Source: an uncultured Collinsella sp.
GTDB taxonomy: Bacteria; Actinomycetota; Coriobacteriia; Coriobacteriales; Coriobacteriaceae
Direction of reading: 5' to 3'
Assembly: GCA_900548075.1 (NCBI GenBank)
Contig: URJD01000083.1
Span: 1 to 7,565, forward strand
Length of the DNA: 7,565 nt
Shown here: piece after piece, positions 6,354-7,565 of the stretch
How the letters are laid out: the number at the start of each line of letters is the position of its first letter
Position numbering within the stretch: the first letter of the stretch is position 1
Notes under the pieces: model-generated
What the model was told of the DNA's origin: nothing
The model's database searches: none
What the model saw: the letters and a program-made list of their open reading frames with translations, nothing else
Position numbers and translations under genes: made by a program

Positions 6354-6378
6354 GGACCCCTTTCGAACTACGGGGCCC
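6354..6378 (-). promoter_or_regulatory. hairpin covering the rpsA ribosome binding site
   Basis: In the minus-strand mRNA GGGCCCC (6372-6378) can pair with GGGGTCC (6354-6360), giving 7 bp with one G-U and an 11-base loop. The second arm contains the GGGG of the ribosome binding site AAAGGGG. An outer AGGT/ACCT helix (ACCT lies next to the start codon) could extend it. This would limit translation of rpsA until opened, which is compatible with feedback by S1 itself. The regulatory reading is inference. Confidence 0.35.
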
Positions 6379-6480
6379 CGATTGCTAGGACCTACAGAAG
6401 GGTGCGACAAGCACACAACGTTTAGGAACACTCGGGAGCCGACAGATACTAATGTGACGCTTATGCAATCACGTTCGTAT

Positions 6481-6509
6481 AGGTTACGGGGAAATGAGTT
6501 CGATTTCAA
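6481..6509 (-). promoter_or_regulatory. putative rpsA promoter
   Basis: On the minus strand TTGAAA (6504-6509) and TAACCT (6481-6486) are spaced by exactly 17 bases. The three most conserved -10 positions (T, A, final T) match. Initiation near 6474 would give an rpsA leader of about 125 bases, long enough for the ribosome-site hairpin described at 6354-6378. Confidence 0.5.
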
Positions 6510-6531
6510 GCGTGAACTGCGATTTTTTACT

Positions 6532-6574
6532 CGTGTGGAGACTTTTTCGTAATCTTATGAACACACGTCTCCGC
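6532..6574 (+). other. interlocked inverted repeats upstream of the HAD gene
   Basis: CGTGTG (6532-6537) is complementary to CACACG (6562-6567), and GAGAC (6538-6542) is complementary to GTCTC (6567-6571). The order A-B-A'-B' makes the pairings interlocked: a pseudoknot or two alternative hairpins. It lies about 90-130 bases before the HAD start, in the divergent gap with rpsA. Otherwise the plus-strand side of this gap (6350-6664) shows no confident promoter for the HAD gene; TTTACT (6526-6531) with TAATCT (6550-6555) at 18 bases is a weak candidate. Confidence 0.25.
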
Positions 6575-6664
6575 AACTTGACGATAACCAGCCAGGCAAT
6601 TCGCTTTGGGGTAAAGTATCCGGAGCCAACGACTCTAGATCAAATTTACGAGAAAGGTGCCCGC

Positions 6665-7423
6665 GTGCTCAAAGCAGTCGTTTTCGATATGGACGAAACG
6701 CTTCTTAGCATCAACCTCAACGCGTTCATCCTTCGCTATTTTAAGGATGTCTCTTCGATGCTCGCGGATATCGGGCGCCGCAGCCGCGGTGGCACGATGG
6801 CACGCCTCGGCACCATCCTGGTCGACCTCAACGCCAATCGCCGCAGCGGCACGGACAACCGCACCAATCTTGAGTTTTACCAAGAAGAGGTCGAGCGCCG
6901 ATGCGGGATCTGCCTCTCCGATCCCCTCATCTACGAGGCGTTTACCTACTATGACCGCGAAGTTCTCCCGTACAAGAACGACGAGGTCATTAACGCCCAC
7001 GCCATGCCTGGCGCGCACGCCGCGCTCCAGGCCGTACAGGACGCTGGACTGCGTTGCGCGCTCTTTACCAACCCCAGCTTTCCCCAGGGGGCCATCGAGT
7101 GCCGCATGGGCTGGGGCGACCTGGCCGACGCCCCCTTTGAACTCGTGACGCACATGGGAAACACCACCCGCTGCAAGCCCGATGCCACCTACTATCTAGA
7201 GCAGCTTCAGGTGATGGGACTCGAGCCACACGAGGTCCTTATGGTGGGCAACGATCCCAAACGCGACTTCCCGTCCCCCGATTGCGGCATCCAAACCGCC
7301 TTTGTGGGCCAAGGCAAGCCCAGCCGAGCCACCTGGCGCGGAACCATGGAAGACTTCGCCCGCGACTTTAACGCCGTAGTAGAAGCCTTCTACGAACACC
7401 AAGTAGCCGACGAACTGTCATAG
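6665..7423 (+). CDS. HAD-family hydrolase (phosphatase-like)
   Basis: A 252-residue cytosolic protein of the haloacid dehalogenase superfamily, most like the phosphoglycolate phosphatase / subfamily IA group. All four HAD motifs are present: I, DMDET with nucleophile Asp8 and acid/base Asp10; II, LFTNPS with Thr135; III, Lys171 in CKPDATYY; IV, GNDPKRD with Asp197 and Asp201 for Mg2+. A helical C1-type cap (about 15-110) lies between motifs I and II. The substrate is unknown. The GTG at 6665 was chosen because GAAAGG lies 7 bases upstream and the protein then begins a few residues before motif I, as is normal. In-frame ATGs at 6494 and 6557 lack a ribosome site and would add unrelated sequence. 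It is divergent from rpsA and followed by the second palindromic element; no own terminator is seen before that element. Confidence 0.88.
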   Translation: MLKAVVFDMDETLLSINLNAFILRYFKDVSSMLADIGRRSRGGTMARLGTILVDLNANRRSGTDNRTNLEFYQEEVERRCGICLSDPLIYEAFTYYDREVLPYKNDEVINAHAMPGAHAALQAVQDAGLRCALFTNPSFPQGAIECRMGWGDLADAPFELVTHMGNTTRCKPDATYYLEQLQVMGLEPHEVLMVGNDPKRDFPSPDCGIQTAFVGQGKPSRATWRGTMEDFARDFNAVVEAFYEHQVADELS

Positions 7424-7479
7424 GACCCCTCGCCTCAAACAAAATAACGCCGCAGGTTGAGCATAAGTCAGCGAAAACG

Positions 7480-7565
7480 CCCCTAAGCGAGCAATGTGCC
7501 TTGAAAGAGAAGGGCATAGGCCTTCTGGCCATGCCCGACGATTGAAAGGCAGATTGCCGCTTAGG
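7480..7565 (+). repeat. palindromic structured element, copy 2 (cut by window end)
   Basis: The core matches copy 1: AGCAATGTGCCTTGAAAG (7490-7507), an apical hairpin GGGCAT-GGCC/GGCC-ATGCCC (7512-7536) with a bulged A and a TTCT loop, then TTGAAAGGCAGATTGC (7542-7557). The core is 68 bases against 69 in copy 1. The outer stem CCTAAGCG (7482-7489) pairs perfectly with CGCTTAGG (7558-7565), although its sequence differs from copy 1. The left arm continues with CCC upstream, so the right arm probably continues past the window. The AGCC/GGCT inner helix of copy 1 is replaced by a purine-rich internal loop. It lies 57 bases after the HAD stop codon. Confidence 0.75.

Noticed and set aside
6372..6379. 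The GGGGCCCC palindrome as a protein-binding site
   Set aside because: It is short and is better explained as one arm of the hairpin with the rpsA ribosome site.
5339..6388. A 349-codon plus-strand frame opposite rpsA
   Set aside because: It is a shadow of the biased codon use in rpsA; the composition (Asp/Leu/Val-rich) is what reverse-frame translation of such a gene gives.
6352..6552. A 66-codon plus-strand reading frame in the rpsA-HAD gap
   Set aside because: It overlaps the rpsA promoter and leader, has no ribosome binding site and shows no recognisable protein features.

Overview
The window looks like chromosomal DNA of a GC-rich bacterium, most likely a gut-type Coriobacteriia (Collinsella-like). 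That assignment is inference from base composition, from the gene set (four-domain S1, C_GCAxxG_C_C protein, OAH sulfhydrylase, type A RNase P RNA) and from general familiarity. No species marker is present.

Layout from left to right. Positions 1-11 hold the first codons of a minus-strand gene that runs off the left edge. Then come an MFS drug/metabolite exporter (minus, 172-1476) and an O-acetylhomoserine sulfhydrylase gene metY (minus, 1618-2901). A strong intrinsic terminator lies between metY and the exporter. Divergent from metY is a small cysteine-rich C_GCAxxG_C_C protein (plus, 3133-3579), with a strong dyad just before its ribosome binding site. It converges on a YigZ/IMPACT-family gene (minus, 3648-4283). 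Next is a palindromic structured element (4384-4482), then the RNase P RNA gene rnpB (minus, about 4499-4861). A 320-base gene-free stretch follows, holding the rnpB promoter, a possible small plus-strand RNA and the rpsA terminator. Then come ribosomal protein S1 (rpsA, minus, 5183-6349, TTG start), its leader and promoter, and a divergent HAD-family phosphatase (plus, 6665-7423). A second copy of the palindromic element (7480-7565) is cut by the window end.

Most genes are ordinary housekeeping genes: translation (rpsA), tRNA 5' processing (rnpB), sulfur assimilation (metY) and proteins of unclear role. They form short or single-gene units, with a recognisable terminator on several of them. 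The metY and yigZ promoters read as TTGAGA/TATCGT and TTGTCA/TATCGT.

The most interesting item is the pair of intergenic elements at 4384-4482 and 7480-7565. They share a nearly identical internal core, but their outer stems differ in sequence while staying fully paired. Four of the eight comparable outer base pairs are double, compensatory changes, and one more occurs in the apical hairpin. This is direct evidence that the fold is conserved, as expected for a structured RNA family or a mobile palindromic repeat. Lesser points are a hairpin that would hide the rpsA ribosome binding site, a dyad in front of the C_GCAxxG_C_C gene, and a possible small RNA between rnpB and rpsA.
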